31,317 nt of DNA from JAEUSF01 sp964484145 (GCA_964484145.1 CAZAED010000014.1:1-31317); one strand, 5' to 3'; numbered from the stretch's first letter, positions 21,867 through 29,258 are shown. Program-made: numbers and translations. Notes: a model not told the origin generated them from the sequence alone.

Positions 21867-23320
21867 AGGTCTAGGTTGGTGTCTATGCGTATTTGGCTGA
21901 CAAAGTCCGGAATATGGCTGACCATTACCAGTGCGCCTTGGTAGTCGCTTAGGGCTTTTGCGATAATCGGTAAATGGCGGAAATTTATGTGGTTTGTCGG
22001 CTCGTCTAGAATTAACAGCCCGGGTTTCATAAGTACTAACTGGCAAAAGGCAAGCAAGCCTTTTTGCCCTTCGGACAAAAATTTAATTTGTTGTTCAAGA
22101 AGTTTTCCGTCGAGTAAAAAACCGGCGGCAACAGACCGAAGCAAGTGCTCGTCTCTTTTTTGCATTACATCAAGCAAAGCATCTATAGCTTTCTGTTCAT
22201 AATTTAGGCCGGAGAAATCTTGTCTGTAGTAGCCAACAATAATGTCCTTGGCAATGCTAGCTCCTTTAGCTTGGCCGGTGGCTAAATTATTTATGAATGT
22301 ACTTTTGCCTATACCGTTTGGGCCTGAAATTAAAAGGTGTTGATTTTTTCTAACTACCATTTCAATTGTTTTTTCTACCGGTTCATGGTCTATAAAAGCG
22401 GTAATTGAGGAAAGTGATAAAATTTTCCCGTCAAAAAATTGATCGTACTCTTGGCAAGGGATTTCAAATTCGCGAATGGTTTTATCTTCCCGTCTTACTT
22501 CTACAATGTTTTCTTCCGCATCTTCGGCTGACTCGCGCATTCTTTTTGCTACAGCTCTAAGTTTACCCCCCTTGTGGGCAAAAACTTCGGCTTGGGCGCG
22601 TTTTTCTTTTATTTGGGCTTGCATGCGCGCATTTTGTAAATTTTCTCTCTCTACTCTAGCTTTAATTTCTTCAACTACGTCAAAATAGTTGCCCGCGTAC
22701 TGCTCTACTTTATGAGTATGTACGTCTAAATACAAAACTCCGTCCGTAAAAGCGTTTAAAAAGTCCGCGTCGTGAGAAATTACTAAAACCGTTTTTTCAT
22801 ACATTATTAAAAACGCGGTTAAATGTTCTATTCCAGCTTGGTCTAAGTTGTTTGTAGGCTCATCGAGCAATAAAATGTCAGGGTTTTGTATAAGCGCGTG
22901 AGCAAGTAAAAGCCTGGCTTGTTGTCCGCCCGAAAAAGCTTTTACAATTTTGTCCAAAGGGGCTTTTAAATTAACTACTTCTAAAATTTCAGCTATTAAT
23001 TTATCCAAATTGTATTTTTTTTCAGAAAAAGCCGTGGCAAAATATTCTCTAACTGTTAGTTCTTTCATATCTTCAGGCATAACCTGTCTTGCGATAGCTA
23101 TGCTTACGTCTCGCGGGGTTATATGCACTTCGCCTTCGGTTGGTTGTTTTTCTTTGGTTATGAGGCTAAATAAAGTGCTTTTACCAGCGCCATTTTGTCC
23201 CATAAGCGCGAATTTGCTGCCAGTGCGCACAGAAAAACTTACGGCATCAAGCGTTTGCTTGTGGATGTCGTATTCAAAACTAACATTTGAGAATCTTAAT
23301 ATTACAGAGTCATTTGACAT
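21854..23320 (-). CDS. ABC-F family ATPase
   Basis: 488 aa from the ATG at 23320. Two ABC domains without membrane helices: Walker A GQNGAGKST and GPNGIGKST, signature FSGGQQARLLLAHAL and a degenerate LSEGQKGLLAFCQL, Walker B LLLDEPTNNLD and LILDEPTNHIN. A charged linker sits between them. ABC-F proteins act on ribosomes, either in translation regulation or antibiotic protection; the subtype cannot be told. The TTG 6 nt upstream is not used because it lies between the -10 box and the ATG. Confidence 0.92.
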   Translation of the reverse strand: MSNDSVILRFSNVSFEYDIHKQTLDAVSFSVRTGSKFALMGQNGAGKSTLFSLITKEKQPTEGEVHITPRDVSIAIARQVMPEDMKELTVREYFATAFSEKKYNLDKLIAEILEVVNLKAPLDKIVKAFSGGQQARLLLAHALIQNPDILLLDEPTNNLDQAGIEHLTAFLIMYEKTVLVISHDADFLNAFTDGVLYLDVHTHKVEQYAGNYFDVVEEIKARVERENLQNARMQAQIKEKRAQAEVFAHKGGKLRAVAKRMRESAEDAEENIVEVRREDKTIREFEIPCQEYDQFFDGKILSLSSITAFIDHEPVEKTIEMVVRKNQHLLISGPNGIGKSTFINNLATGQAKGASIAKDIIVGYYRQDFSGLNYEQKAIDALLDVMQKRDEHLLRSVAAGFLLDGKLLEQQIKFLSEGQKGLLAFCQLVLMKPGLLILDEPTNHINFRHLPIIAKALSDYQGALVMVSHIPDFVSQIRIDTNLDLSSL

Positions 23321-23327
23321 AAACAAG

Positions 23328-23333
23328 ATTATA
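23328..23333 (-). promoter_or_regulatory. -10 box of a leaderless promoter (ABC-F)
   Basis: Minus-strand TATAAT, 7 nt before the ATG at 23320. Confidence 0.7.
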
Positions 23334-23335
23334 TC

Positions 23336-23374
23336 AAAAAACAGGCTTTATGTCTATTCATAAGCCTGTTTTTT
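23336..23374 (-). terminator. Terminator of the pilin gene
   Basis: AAAAAACAGGCTT / AAGCCTGTTTTTT stem, extended by ATG/CAT pairs, with T-rich ends on both strands. Confidence 0.85.
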
Positions 23375-23411
23375 AGTTATCAATTATAAATTAAAATAAT
23401 CAGTTAAATAA

Positions 23412-23897
23412 TTACTTTACCCCTTCAGGGGTAGCGTACCGCGTGCCCGCTGGCCAGCTTTCTGTCCCTTTACCCAAACAAAAGGTCATGGTGTAAGTTA
23501 AGCCGTCCATTGTGGCTTCATACCAGTAGTCATTTCCTCCAGGACCAGTAGGATTACAGCTGCCGTCTCCAGGGATTGGTGAAACCGGCATCATTGGGAC
23601 GAATGCTGGTATCATGGGTTCTTCAGCGGAATCAAAAGTTCCTGGGTCAGAAAGCATGCTACCGCTGCCAACAGTTGATGCTGTGCCGGTTGGGTAGGTG
23701 CCATGAGCAATGTAGTATTGGTCTAAAGCGGTTATAAATTGCCGCATATCGCCTGTTCGTTTTGCATCACGCCCCTTTACTCTGGCTTGATTTACTGCTA
23801 GTCCCACAACTCCCGCTAACATGCCAATTATAGCTAAAACTACTAAAAGTTCTAAAAGGGTAAACCCAGCTTCGCTTTTTATTTTTTGTTTTTGCAT
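23412..23897 (-). CDS. Type IV pilin-like protein
   Basis: 161 aa. Class III signal: a short basic leader (KQKIKSEAG) and then FTLLELLVVLAIIGMLAG with the conserved Glu at position 5 after cleavage; prepilin peptidase would cut between G and F. The rest is a pilin or pseudopilin head with two cysteines (GSCNPTG, TFCLGKG). No other pilus gene is in the window. It starts 4 nt after the stop of the broken gene at 23902. Confidence 0.9.
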   Translation of the reverse strand: MQKQKIKSEAGFTLLELLVVLAIIGMLAGVVGLAVNQARVKGRDAKRTGDMRQFITALDQYYIAHGTYPTGTASTVGSGSMLSDPGTFDSAEEPMIPAFVPMMPVSPIPGDGSCNPTGPGGNDYWYEATMDGLTYTMTFCLGKGTESWPAGTRYATPEGVK

Positions 23898-23901
23898 TTT
23901 T

Positions 23902-24228
23902 TTAAGCAGATCTTTTCTGATTATTTTTATTTATTTCAAGAAAAGTGGTAAAACCTTTTTCCACTCTTTCTATTTTATAACGGTTGCCGTCAGTTCCGTT
24001 TACAAATTCAGCTGCTCCCGCAGGCATTTTTTTTAGTTTTTCCAGCAATGGTCTTAATTGTTCAGCAGGCACGCTAAGTTGGTTTGACATTCTTTCAAGC
24101 GTGTCTAAAGAGATATTTTCTTGTGGGGTTGGGTTTTTTGTCTTTTTTTCAAGCGTATTTTTTATTCTACTACCAAAGAGAAATGATGCAATTCCGATAA
24201 AAATTCCTGTTCCAATTTTTTCAAAAGC
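23902..24228 (-). pseudogene. 3' part of a membrane-anchored gene broken by tandem duplication
   Basis: An open frame of 108 codons reads AFEKIGTGIFIGIASFLFGS and goes on to NNQKRSA. Its upstream part repeats the sequence at 24292-24394, but the original ATG has become ATT and a TAG sits at 24229-24231. The only in-frame start left is ATG at 24090, giving a 62-aa soluble fragment (MSNQLSVPAEQ...). The ancestral protein probably had one TM helix plus this tail. The 62-aa form may still be made, ahead of the pilin gene. Confidence 0.7.
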
Positions 24229-24242
24229 CTAGAGCCTGGTTA

Positions 24243-24377
24243 TTAAGTTATTAGGGCGACTGTTAATTTATTTATTATAATACCATAGATTAATGATGCT
24301 ATTCCGATAAAAATTCCTGTTCCAATTTTTTCAAAAGCCTCGCGCCTGGTTATTTCGTGATTAGGGCGAATGTTCAT
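24243..24377 (-). pseudogene. 5' part of the duplicated gene, 44 aa
   Basis: Begins MNIRPNHEITRREAFEKIGT, runs through a TM segment (IFIGIASLIYGIII) and ends NKLTVALIT where it reads into the second copy. It has its own leaderless promoter. It is either a truncated remnant or a small membrane peptide still expressed. Confidence 0.6.
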
Positions 24378-24383
24378 TTATTT

Positions 24384-24389
24384 ATTATA
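24384..24389 (-). promoter_or_regulatory. -10 box of a leaderless promoter (24377 gene)
   Basis: Minus-strand TATAAT, 6 nt before the ATG at 24377. It follows the end of the ABC exporter gene almost directly. Confidence 0.65.
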
Positions 24390-24395
24390 CCATAC

Positions 24396-26150
24396 TTAAG
24401 CAGTAAAACCGCCGGCCTGGATTTTCCACAGCTTTTGGTATATACCCTGTTTCGCCTTAAGTAGTTCTTCATGCTGGCCTTCTTCGGCAATACTGCCTTT
24501 GTCTATAACTACTATCCTGTTCATTTGCATAATAGTAGAAAGCCTGTGAGCTATAACTATTACGGTTTTATTTGCCATTAACTTAACCATCGCGTCTTGT
24601 ATTAGCATTTCGCTCTCGCTATCTAAACTGGAAGTTGCTTCGTCCATAACAAGTATAGGCGCGTCTTTTAGAATTGCGCGGGCACTGGCCACTCTTTGTC
24701 TTTCGCCCCCGGAAAGTTTTATACCCCTCTCCCCTACCAAAGTGTCGTAGCCTTCTTTAAAGCCGGAAATAAATTCGTGAGCATGGGCTTTTTTGGCCGC
24801 TTCAATAACTTCGGTTTCGCTCGCAGTTGGTTTTCCGTAACGAATGTTTTCTAGAAGGCTTCGGTGAAATAGTATTGGTTCCTGAGGTACGAGTGATAAA
24901 TTTTCGCGCAAACTGTCTTGGGTGAGTTTTGAAATATCTTGCCCGTCTATTAAAATTTTGCCGGAATTTATGTCGTAAAAGCGGTATAAAAGTTTAATAA
25001 GCGAAGTTTTGCCCCCGCCCGAAGGGCCTATTAGCGCCACACGCTCGCCCGGGGCAATACGAATATTAAAGTTTTTAAAAACTTTAGAGCCGTCTTTGTA
25101 GGTAAAGTTAACGTTCTCATAAACTATTTCGCCTTTAGTCACTTTTAATTTTTTGGCGTTTTGGGCGTCTTTTACTTCGTGCTCTGTAAGTAAAATTTCT
25201 GTCATTTCATTGGCATCGGCTAAAGCTTCGTACATACTGCGTATTTGTTTGCCTATGCCCCAGAATTTGTCGAATAGCCTGTAAAAGTAGCTTTGGACCA
25301 AAGCTACTGTGCCTATGGTTATTTCCCCTCTTTGCCACATTTTTACCGCTGTGTACATAACCAAAACTTCCAAAGCTACCATGCTTGCCGCTTGAATTAA
25401 GTCGGCAATGGTGCCAAGGTCCCAGCTTTTTTTACGAATTTTAAATTGTTCGTTCGTGACTTTTGTAAAATTTTTGTTCTCTTTTTCGTAAGCGGAAAAT
25501 ATTTTAACATTAAAGTTGTTAGTAATGGTGTCGGCTAAGCGGGCTGTAACTAAGCTGTCGGCCTCAGCGCGTTTTTTGTCTACCGGTAATTTGTAGAGCG
25601 AATAAAAATAGCTAAATATATAGTAAACGATTGCCCAGGCTACTACCATAAGGCCAATTTGTTTGTTTTGGTAAATAAGTACACCAAAAATAAAAGCGGT
25701 TTCTATTACAGTTCTGCCTAAGTCAAAAGTTAACTGGTCAGCTATGTTTTCAAAACTTCTTTCGTAGCGTTTTACTTTGGTAACTAGGCTTCCCACAAAA
25801 CTGTTGCTAAAAAAACTGTAGGAATGTTTTTGTAAGTATTCAAAGCAGGTATTTTCTAAGTCAGCCATTACCCTGGGCTGGAAGTAGTTATTTACAAAGT
25901 TAAAACCCCTAGCCACGGTAAAGCGCACAACCGAAAGGCCTAAAATTAAAAATACTACATTTAAAGCCGGAGCAATGTTTTGTTTGTCGCCTTGGGCCAA
26001 AATATCTATTAGCCGTTTATATAAAATAGGCGAAAGGTTTTGCAGTACTATATGCCCTAAAACGCCAAAAATAATAACAGCCACCTGCCATTTGTATTTT
26101 TTAGCGTGCTGCCAGAAGATTTTAAGGGTTTTTGTTGTTAAGTTTTGCAT
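24396..26150 (-). CDS. ABC exporter (ATPase-permease half transporter)
   Basis: 584 aa, a typical MsbA-type half transporter that works as a dimer. A six-helix membrane domain covers residues 1 to about 320; the ATPase domain has Walker A GPSGGGKTS, Q-loop LVPQEPILF, signature LSGGERQRVASARAIL and Walker B ILVMDEATSSLD, with H in IVIAHRLST. The substrate (lipid, drug or peptide) cannot be read from sequence. It is divergent from the two tiny genes at 26205-26568, sharing a 54-bp promoter region. Confidence 0.94.
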   Translation of the reverse strand: MQNLTTKTLKIFWQHAKKYKWQVAVIIFGVLGHIVLQNLSPILYKRLIDILAQGDKQNIAPALNVVFLILGLSVVRFTVARGFNFVNNYFQPRVMADLENTCFEYLQKHSYSFFSNSFVGSLVTKVKRYERSFENIADQLTFDLGRTVIETAFIFGVLIYQNKQIGLMVVAWAIVYYIFSYFYSLYKLPVDKKRAEADSLVTARLADTITNNFNVKIFSAYEKENKNFTKVTNEQFKIRKKSWDLGTIADLIQAASMVALEVLVMYTAVKMWQRGEITIGTVALVQSYFYRLFDKFWGIGKQIRSMYEALADANEMTEILLTEHEVKDAQNAKKLKVTKGEIVYENVNFTYKDGSKVFKNFNIRIAPGERVALIGPSGGGKTSLIKLLYRFYDINSGKILIDGQDISKLTQDSLRENLSLVPQEPILFHRSLLENIRYGKPTASETEVIEAAKKAHAHEFISGFKEGYDTLVGERGIKLSGGERQRVASARAILKDAPILVMDEATSSLDSESEMLIQDAMVKLMANKTVIVIAHRLSTIMQMNRIVVIDKGSIAEEGQHEELLKAKQGIYQKLWKIQAGGFTA

Positions 26151-26160
26151 TAAGTTACTA

Positions 26161-26200
26161 TTGACATTTTATAAAATTTGTGTAGAATTTTGTAAGGAGG
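26161..26200 (+). promoter_or_regulatory. Strong promoter and Shine-Dalgarno of the tiny-gene pair
   Basis: TTGACA (26161-26166), 16 bp, TAGAAT (26183-26188), then AAGGAGG (26194-26200) 4 nt before the ATG. This is the only perfect Shine-Dalgarno seen in the window. The ABC exporter promoter on the other strand overlaps this stretch (TATAAA on the minus strand). Confidence 0.75.
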
Positions 26201-26204
26201 TTTG

Positions 26205-26402
26205 ATGAAACAAAGCAGAATAGAGTCGGCCGGGGTGCCTCTTGCCCCAACTAGCGAGATAGATGAGGACTTTTCTAAGGAGCCTTTTCGTATGGCTCCG
26301 ATGTCGTCAGAAACTCAAATAGCCCTTGAAGAGGCTAAAAAGCCTGGTACTCGTCCCCAACGTGAAATTAAACTTACGGAGGCCGTTCGTGCCGAAGGAT
26401 GA
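26205..26402 (+). CDS. 65-aa protein of the tiny-gene pair, unknown
   Basis: Starts MKQSRIESAGVPLAPTSEID and ends LTEAVRAEG. Hydrophilic, Pro/Glu-rich, with no TM or signal peptide. The ATG at 26205 is preferred over the TTG just before it because of the AAGGAGG. Base composition is richer in G+C than neighbouring genes. Its last 14 nt overlap the next gene, whose GGAGG lies inside this one. No family is recognised; it looks like a leader or partner of the Cys-rich peptide. Confidence 0.7.
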   Translation: MKQSRIESAGVPLAPTSEIDEDFSKEPFRMAPMSSETQIALEEAKKPGTRPQREIKLTEAVRAEG

Positions 26403-26568
26403 GGGCGGACAGAAGTTACCCGCCGAGTCGGACAAGAGCCCTGGTCGATCTATGTTGGTTGTTTACAAACCACCAAAGAAAGACGCCGTTTGGGCTCCCG
26501 CACCGGGCTGTAGCAGGATCGGAACTCCCGGCGAGTGCCTGGGCTGCACCGGTTGTAATGAAGGTTAG
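26389..26568 (+). CDS. 59-aa protein with Cys-rich C-terminus, unknown
   Basis: GTG start with GGAGG 6 nt upstream (26378-26382), coupled to the preceding gene. The sequence runs PKDEGGQKLPAESDK, a basic middle VVYKPPKKD, then APAPGCSRIGTPGECLGC and TGCNEG with four cysteines (C41, C50, C53, C56; C-x8-C-x2-C-x2-C). The tail could bind zinc or an Fe-S cluster or be a modified peptide core. It lies in the +1 frame relative to its neighbour, so a frameshifted fusion is also possible. A terminator follows at once. Confidence 0.6.
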   Translation: MPKDEGGQKLPAESDKSPGRSMLVVYKPPKKDAVWAPAPGCSRIGTPGECLGCTGCNEG

Positions 26569-26570
26569 CT

Positions 26571-26612
26571 GGCTATCCCTTGCGTGGTGAACGCCGGGGA
26601 TAGCTCTTTTTA
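26571..26612 (+). terminator. Terminator of the tiny-gene pair
   Basis: GCTATCCC (26572-26579) pairs with GGGATAGC (26597-26604), with an inner GCGT/ACGC stem, followed by CTTTTTATTTT. It abuts the gpmI stop codon from the other side. Confidence 0.9.
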
Positions 26613-28124
26613 TTTTACCAAACTTTTCCCTGTCATTGAGACAGGTTTTTTTATTTCTAGGAGTTGCAAGATTGTGGGCGCTATGTTGGCAAGGCTGTTA
26701 AAAGAGTTGGTAGTTGGTAGTTGATAGTTGATAGTTGATGCAATTATGAAAGGGACTAAGTTTAAAGTGTGGGCGGTGTGGAGTTCGCCGGTGGTAGAGT
26801 CTATATTTTGTTCGGCGTTGCCGTGGTCGGCTGTTACTATAGCAATCCCGCCTTTATCTAACACCGTCTCAACTACCCTCTTTAGTTCCGAATCAACCGT
26901 TTCAACGGCTGTAATAATTGCCGGTTTATTGGCCGTGTGGCCAACCATATCGGCGTTGGCAAAGTTTATAACTAGGAAGTCATCACCTTCGTTTATTGAA
27001 GATATAGATTGATCCGCAATTTCTTTTGCGCGCATTTCGGGAGCTAAGTCGTGAGTTGCAACTTTTTGACTGTCAATAAGAAAATGCCTCTCGCCGGGGT
27101 GCGTGTCTTGTTTGCCACCGTTAAAAAAGAAAGTTACGTGCGCGTATTTTTCGGTTTCCGCTATATGAGACTGCTTAAGTCCAGCTTTACTAATTTCCGC
27201 GGCTAAAGTGGTGTCCGGCTTCTCGGGCGGAAAGGCAACTAAGCATTCTATATTTGGGTCATACTGTGTCATGGTTACAAAAAACAAATTTTGTTTTTTG
27301 GCGCGCTCCATTATTTTATAGCTTAACTGGCGGGGACGATCGCTTCTAAAGTTAAAGAAGAATATACCATCATTATCGCCTATAGCATAATGCTTACCGT
27401 CGCTATCTAAAAAAACCATTGGCTCTAAGTATTCGTCTATTTGACCTGACTGGTATTCATCGGAAACTGCCTGTGATGGTTTAATACCGCGAACTCTTTT
27501 CCCCTCCCCTTCAAACAAAGCCTTCTCTGCCTTTTCTGTTCTCTGCCAATTTTTGTCCCGGTCCATGCCAAAATACCTACCCGTGACTGTGGCTATGCGC
27601 CCTATTCCCGCTTTTTCTAACACAGTTTCCAGTTCTTTTAAATACCCGGCATTGCTTTTAGGCGGGCTGTCACGGCCGTCGGTAAAAGCGTGGATAATAA
27701 CTTTATTTATGCCCGCTTGTTTGGCAGCTTCTAAAATTCCGTATAAATGTTCCTGGTGGCTATGTACCCCAGCCGGACTTACCATACCAATTAAATGCAA
27801 AGACGAATTATTTTTTTTAATATGTTCAAAAAGTTTTTTTATTGAGTCATTTTCATGAAGTTTATTTTCTTTGATTGCTTTGCTTATTCTAACTAAGTCA
27901 GTATCTATAACCCTACCCGCACCCATAGTCATATGCCCAATTTCGCTATTACCAATAGTTCCCTCAGGTAAACCCACATGCTCTTCGCTAGCGTTTAAAA
28001 GCGTGTGAGGGTAGTTGTGCCAAAGCGCGTCAAAAAAAGGCGTCTTAGCCTCTAAAATGGCGTTATGTTCTGTGCCCTCCCTATGTCCCCAACCATCTAA
28101 AATAATAAGTGCAACTGGCTTCAT
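26610..28124 (-). CDS. gpmI: 2,3-bisphosphoglycerate-independent phosphoglycerate mutase
   Basis: 504 aa, standard length. It interconverts 3- and 2-phosphoglycerate in glycolysis with two Mn ions. Motifs: LIILDGWGHRE (metal D10), the phosphoserine site EGTIGNSEIGHMTMGAGR (S60), HAFTDGRDSPP, TGRYFGMDRD, NFRSDRPRQL, NFANADMVGHT and TADHGNAE. Near the C-terminus, residues about 462-474 (INYQLPTTNSFNS) are encoded by a word repeat. An ArsR-type operator (28132-28159) lies just before the ATG, so the regulator next door may control it. Confidence 0.96.
   Translation of the reverse strand: MKPVALIILDGWGHREGTEHNAILEAKTPFFDALWHNYPHTLLNASEEHVGLPEGTIGNSEIGHMTMGAGRVIDTDLVRISKAIKENKLHENDSIKKLFEHIKKNNSSLHLIGMVSPAGVHSHQEHLYGILEAAKQAGINKVIIHAFTDGRDSPPKSNAGYLKELETVLEKAGIGRIATVTGRYFGMDRDKNWQRTEKAEKALFEGEGKRVRGIKPSQAVSDEYQSGQIDEYLEPMVFLDSDGKHYAIGDNDGIFFFNFRSDRPRQLSYKIMERAKKQNLFFVTMTQYDPNIECLVAFPPEKPDTTLAAEISKAGLKQSHIAETEKYAHVTFFFNGGKQDTHPGERHFLIDSQKVATHDLAPEMRAKEIADQSISSINEGDDFLVINFANADMVGHTANKPAIITAVETVDSELKRVVETVLDKGGIAIVTADHGNAEQNIDSTTGELHTAHTLNLVPFIIASTINYQLPTTNSFNSLANIAPTILQLLEIKKPVSMTGKSLVK
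26705..26741. repeat. Word repeat inside gpmI
   Basis: GAGTTGGTAGTTGGTAGTTG and repeated ATAGTTGAT within the coding region, in frame, encoding NYQLPTTN. Confidence 0.75.
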
Positions 28125-28131
28125 AAATTAT

Positions 28132-28159
28132 ATTCTCACATTCTGCAGAATATTAGAAT
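28132..28159. promoter_or_regulatory. Second ArsR-type operator, before gpmI
   Basis: Matches the perfect palindrome at 28441-28468 at 24 of 28 positions, sharing ACATTCTGCAGAAT at the centre. It overlaps the stop codon of the regulator gene and ends 8 nt upstream of the gpmI ATG. Confidence 0.75.
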
Positions 28160-28422
28160 GTTTTAATAAAGTCTAAAAACTTTTTACCATACGGTGAGAG
28201 CGAATGCGCAACCTCCCGCCCCTGATATTTTTTATTTAGCAATCCGGCGTTTACCAATTTTCTTGTGTGCTCAGAAATAGTTTTAAAATTTTTGTGTAAT
28301 TGAGATGCAATTTTATCTAGAGTAATACCCTCAGAACCTTTAACTATGTGTAATATTTCCAACCGACTGTGATTAGCAGCCCCTTTAAAGTAGCGTTCTA
28401 ATTGTTTGCTAGTTTTTGGCAT
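28153..28422 (-). CDS. ArsR-like winged-helix regulator
   Basis: 89 aa, small HTH repressor type. The winged helix spans LEILHIVKGSEGITLDKIAS, then LHKNFKTISEHTRKLVNAGLL with the recognition helix and a wing with YQGREVAHSLSP. There is no cysteine, so it does not sense metals by the classic ArsR/SmtB thiolate sites. Palindromic operators lie in its own promoter and in front of gpmI, pointing to autoregulation and control of gpmI. The signal is unknown. Confidence 0.88.
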   Translation of the reverse strand: MPKTSKQLERYFKGAANHSRLEILHIVKGSEGITLDKIASQLHKNFKTISEHTRKLVNAGLLNKKYQGREVAHSLSPYGKKFLDFIKTF

Positions 28423-28440
28423 AAAATTACTGTATCATAT

Positions 28441-28468
28441 ATTCCAACATTCTGCAGAATGTTGGAAT
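28441..28468. promoter_or_regulatory. Perfect 28-bp palindromic operator
   Basis: The half-site ATTCCAACATTCTG is followed directly by its exact reverse complement. It ends 18 bp before the regulator start codon, overlapping the presumed promoter (a TATGAT-like -10), as expected for a dimeric repressor. Confidence 0.85.
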
Positions 28469-28469
28469 G

Positions 28470-28697
28470 TCATTGAATGGTATTTATGTCATTTTGTACG
28501 TCTATATTTTGCTGCAATTCTCCTTGGTAACCCTGCATTTTTTGGTTCGAGTCTTTTAGTTGGTCTTCGGCTTTACGTCCGGTTTGTACCACGCTTTCTT
28601 TTTCTCCACCGGGCTTTAAAAAGTAAACAAATAAAATAGCAATTATTGCTAGTGCAATAACTAAGGCTATTAATGCAAATCCAGGTTGCTTTATCAT
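28470..28697 (-). CDS. Small single-TM protein, unknown
   Basis: 75 aa from the ATG at 28697. An N-terminal TM helix (PGFALIALVIALAIIAILFVYFL) is followed by a charged, Gln-rich tail predicted helical. The beginning looks somewhat like a pilin leader but lacks the Glu at position 5. A frame extending upstream crosses a terminator and is rejected. The stop lies only 2 bp from the ArsR operator. Confidence 0.7.
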   Translation of the reverse strand: MIKQPGFALIALVIALAIIAILFVYFLKPGGEKESVVQTGRKAEDQLKDSNQKMQGYQGELQQNIDVQNDINTIQ

Positions 28698-28703
28698 ATG
28701 TAA

Positions 28704-28709
28704 ATTATA
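28704..28709 (-). promoter_or_regulatory. -10 box of a leaderless promoter (28697 gene)
   Basis: Minus-strand TATAAT, 6 nt before the ATG at 28697, right after the MarR-gene terminator. Confidence 0.7.
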
Positions 28710-28713
28710 ACAA

Positions 28714-28739
28714 AAAACCCTCGCTTTTACGAGGGTTTT
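28714..28739 (-). terminator. Terminator of the marR-like gene
   Basis: AAAACCCTCG / CGAGGGTTTT, loop CTTTTA, followed by a T-run on the minus strand, 4 bp after the stop. Confidence 0.85.
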
Positions 28740-28743
28740 AAGT

Positions 28744-29157
28744 TTACGCAATTTTTAAAACTGTGTCTAAAAGACTTTGAATATTCTTGTGGTCTGTATT
28801 TTTAAGCAGGTCTTCGCAAAGCAGTTCTGCCCTTTCTAAGGCTTCTTCTAGTTTTCTTTTGCCGCCCGAAGCAAGTTTTACTAAACTTTCGCGGGCGTCA
28901 AAGGGGTTTGCTTCCCGTTTTATGTAACCTACCTTTTCCATGGGAGCAAGTAGTCTGGTAATTCCCGATGCAGTTAAGCCTAACTTTTCTGCCAAGTCCA
29001 CTCTGCGCATGCTCTCGCCTTTTTCCTCTGCTAAATGGTAAAGAATTATAAACTCGCTAAAGCCTAGGCCCATTAAAGAGTGGTCAAATTTGCGGGTTAG
29101 TACCGCAGAAAGTTTGGCTAAAGCTATAAAGAAACTAAAGTTTTTAGATATTTTCAT
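28744..29157 (-). CDS. MarR family transcriptional regulator
   Basis: 137 aa from the ATG at 29157 (upstream ATG and TTG overlap the operator-like repeat). The winged HTH is centred on MRRVDLAEKLGLTASGITRLLAPMEKVGYIKRE with the ANPFDARESLVKLASGGKR wing, typical for MarR. Likely ligand and targets are unknown. An inverted repeat lies right at the start codon. Confidence 0.9.
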   Translation of the reverse strand: MKISKNFSFFIALAKLSAVLTRKFDHSLMGLGFSEFIILYHLAEEKGESMRRVDLAEKLGLTASGITRLLAPMEKVGYIKREANPFDARESLVKLASGGKRKLEEALERAELLCEDLLKNTDHKNIQSLLDTVLKIA

Positions 29158-29161
29158 ATAC

Positions 29162-29196
29162 ATATACTTGATTATTAATTGACTATTCAAGTATAT
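29162..29196. promoter_or_regulatory. Probable MarR operator
   Basis: 10-bp arms ATATACTTGA / TCAAGTATAT with a 15-bp spacer, directly upstream of the marR-like start codon. It suggests autoregulation. Confidence 0.6.
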
Positions 29197-29200
29197 ATGA

Positions 29201-29258
29201 AGTTTAAAAAGTTGTCAACCCCCGCTTCTCGCGAGAGGCGGGGTTGACCCTTTAAACT
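29201..29258 (-). terminator. Long GC-rich hairpin after the VTT-like gene
   Basis: AGTTTAAA/TTTAAACT outside and GTCAACCCC/GGGGTTGAC inside, with centre CTTCTCGCGAGAGG. It spans the stop codon of the 29252 gene. The inner part belongs to the palindrome family at 30351-30402 and 30800-30823. Confidence 0.65.

Larger units (their letters stand above)
24182..24394 (-). repeat. Diverged tandem duplication of about 105 bp
   Basis: 24182-24288 and 24292-24394 match along their length apart from about a dozen substitutions and a 3-bp indel. Each contains a TATAAT and the start of the broken gene; only the promoter-proximal copy keeps the ATG. Confidence 0.9.

Noticed and set aside
23902..24394. 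Sequencing error as cause of the broken gene
   Set aside because: The two copies differ at about a dozen positions and by an indel, so the duplication is older than a read error.
26195..26610. A 400-nt non-coding RNA (RNase P or tmRNA)
   Set aside because: Conserved cores of both are missing, while two Shine-Dalgarno sequences at correct distances support coding.
28698..28751. Longer N-terminus for the small TM protein
   Set aside because: It crosses the marR-like gene terminator and the -10 box.
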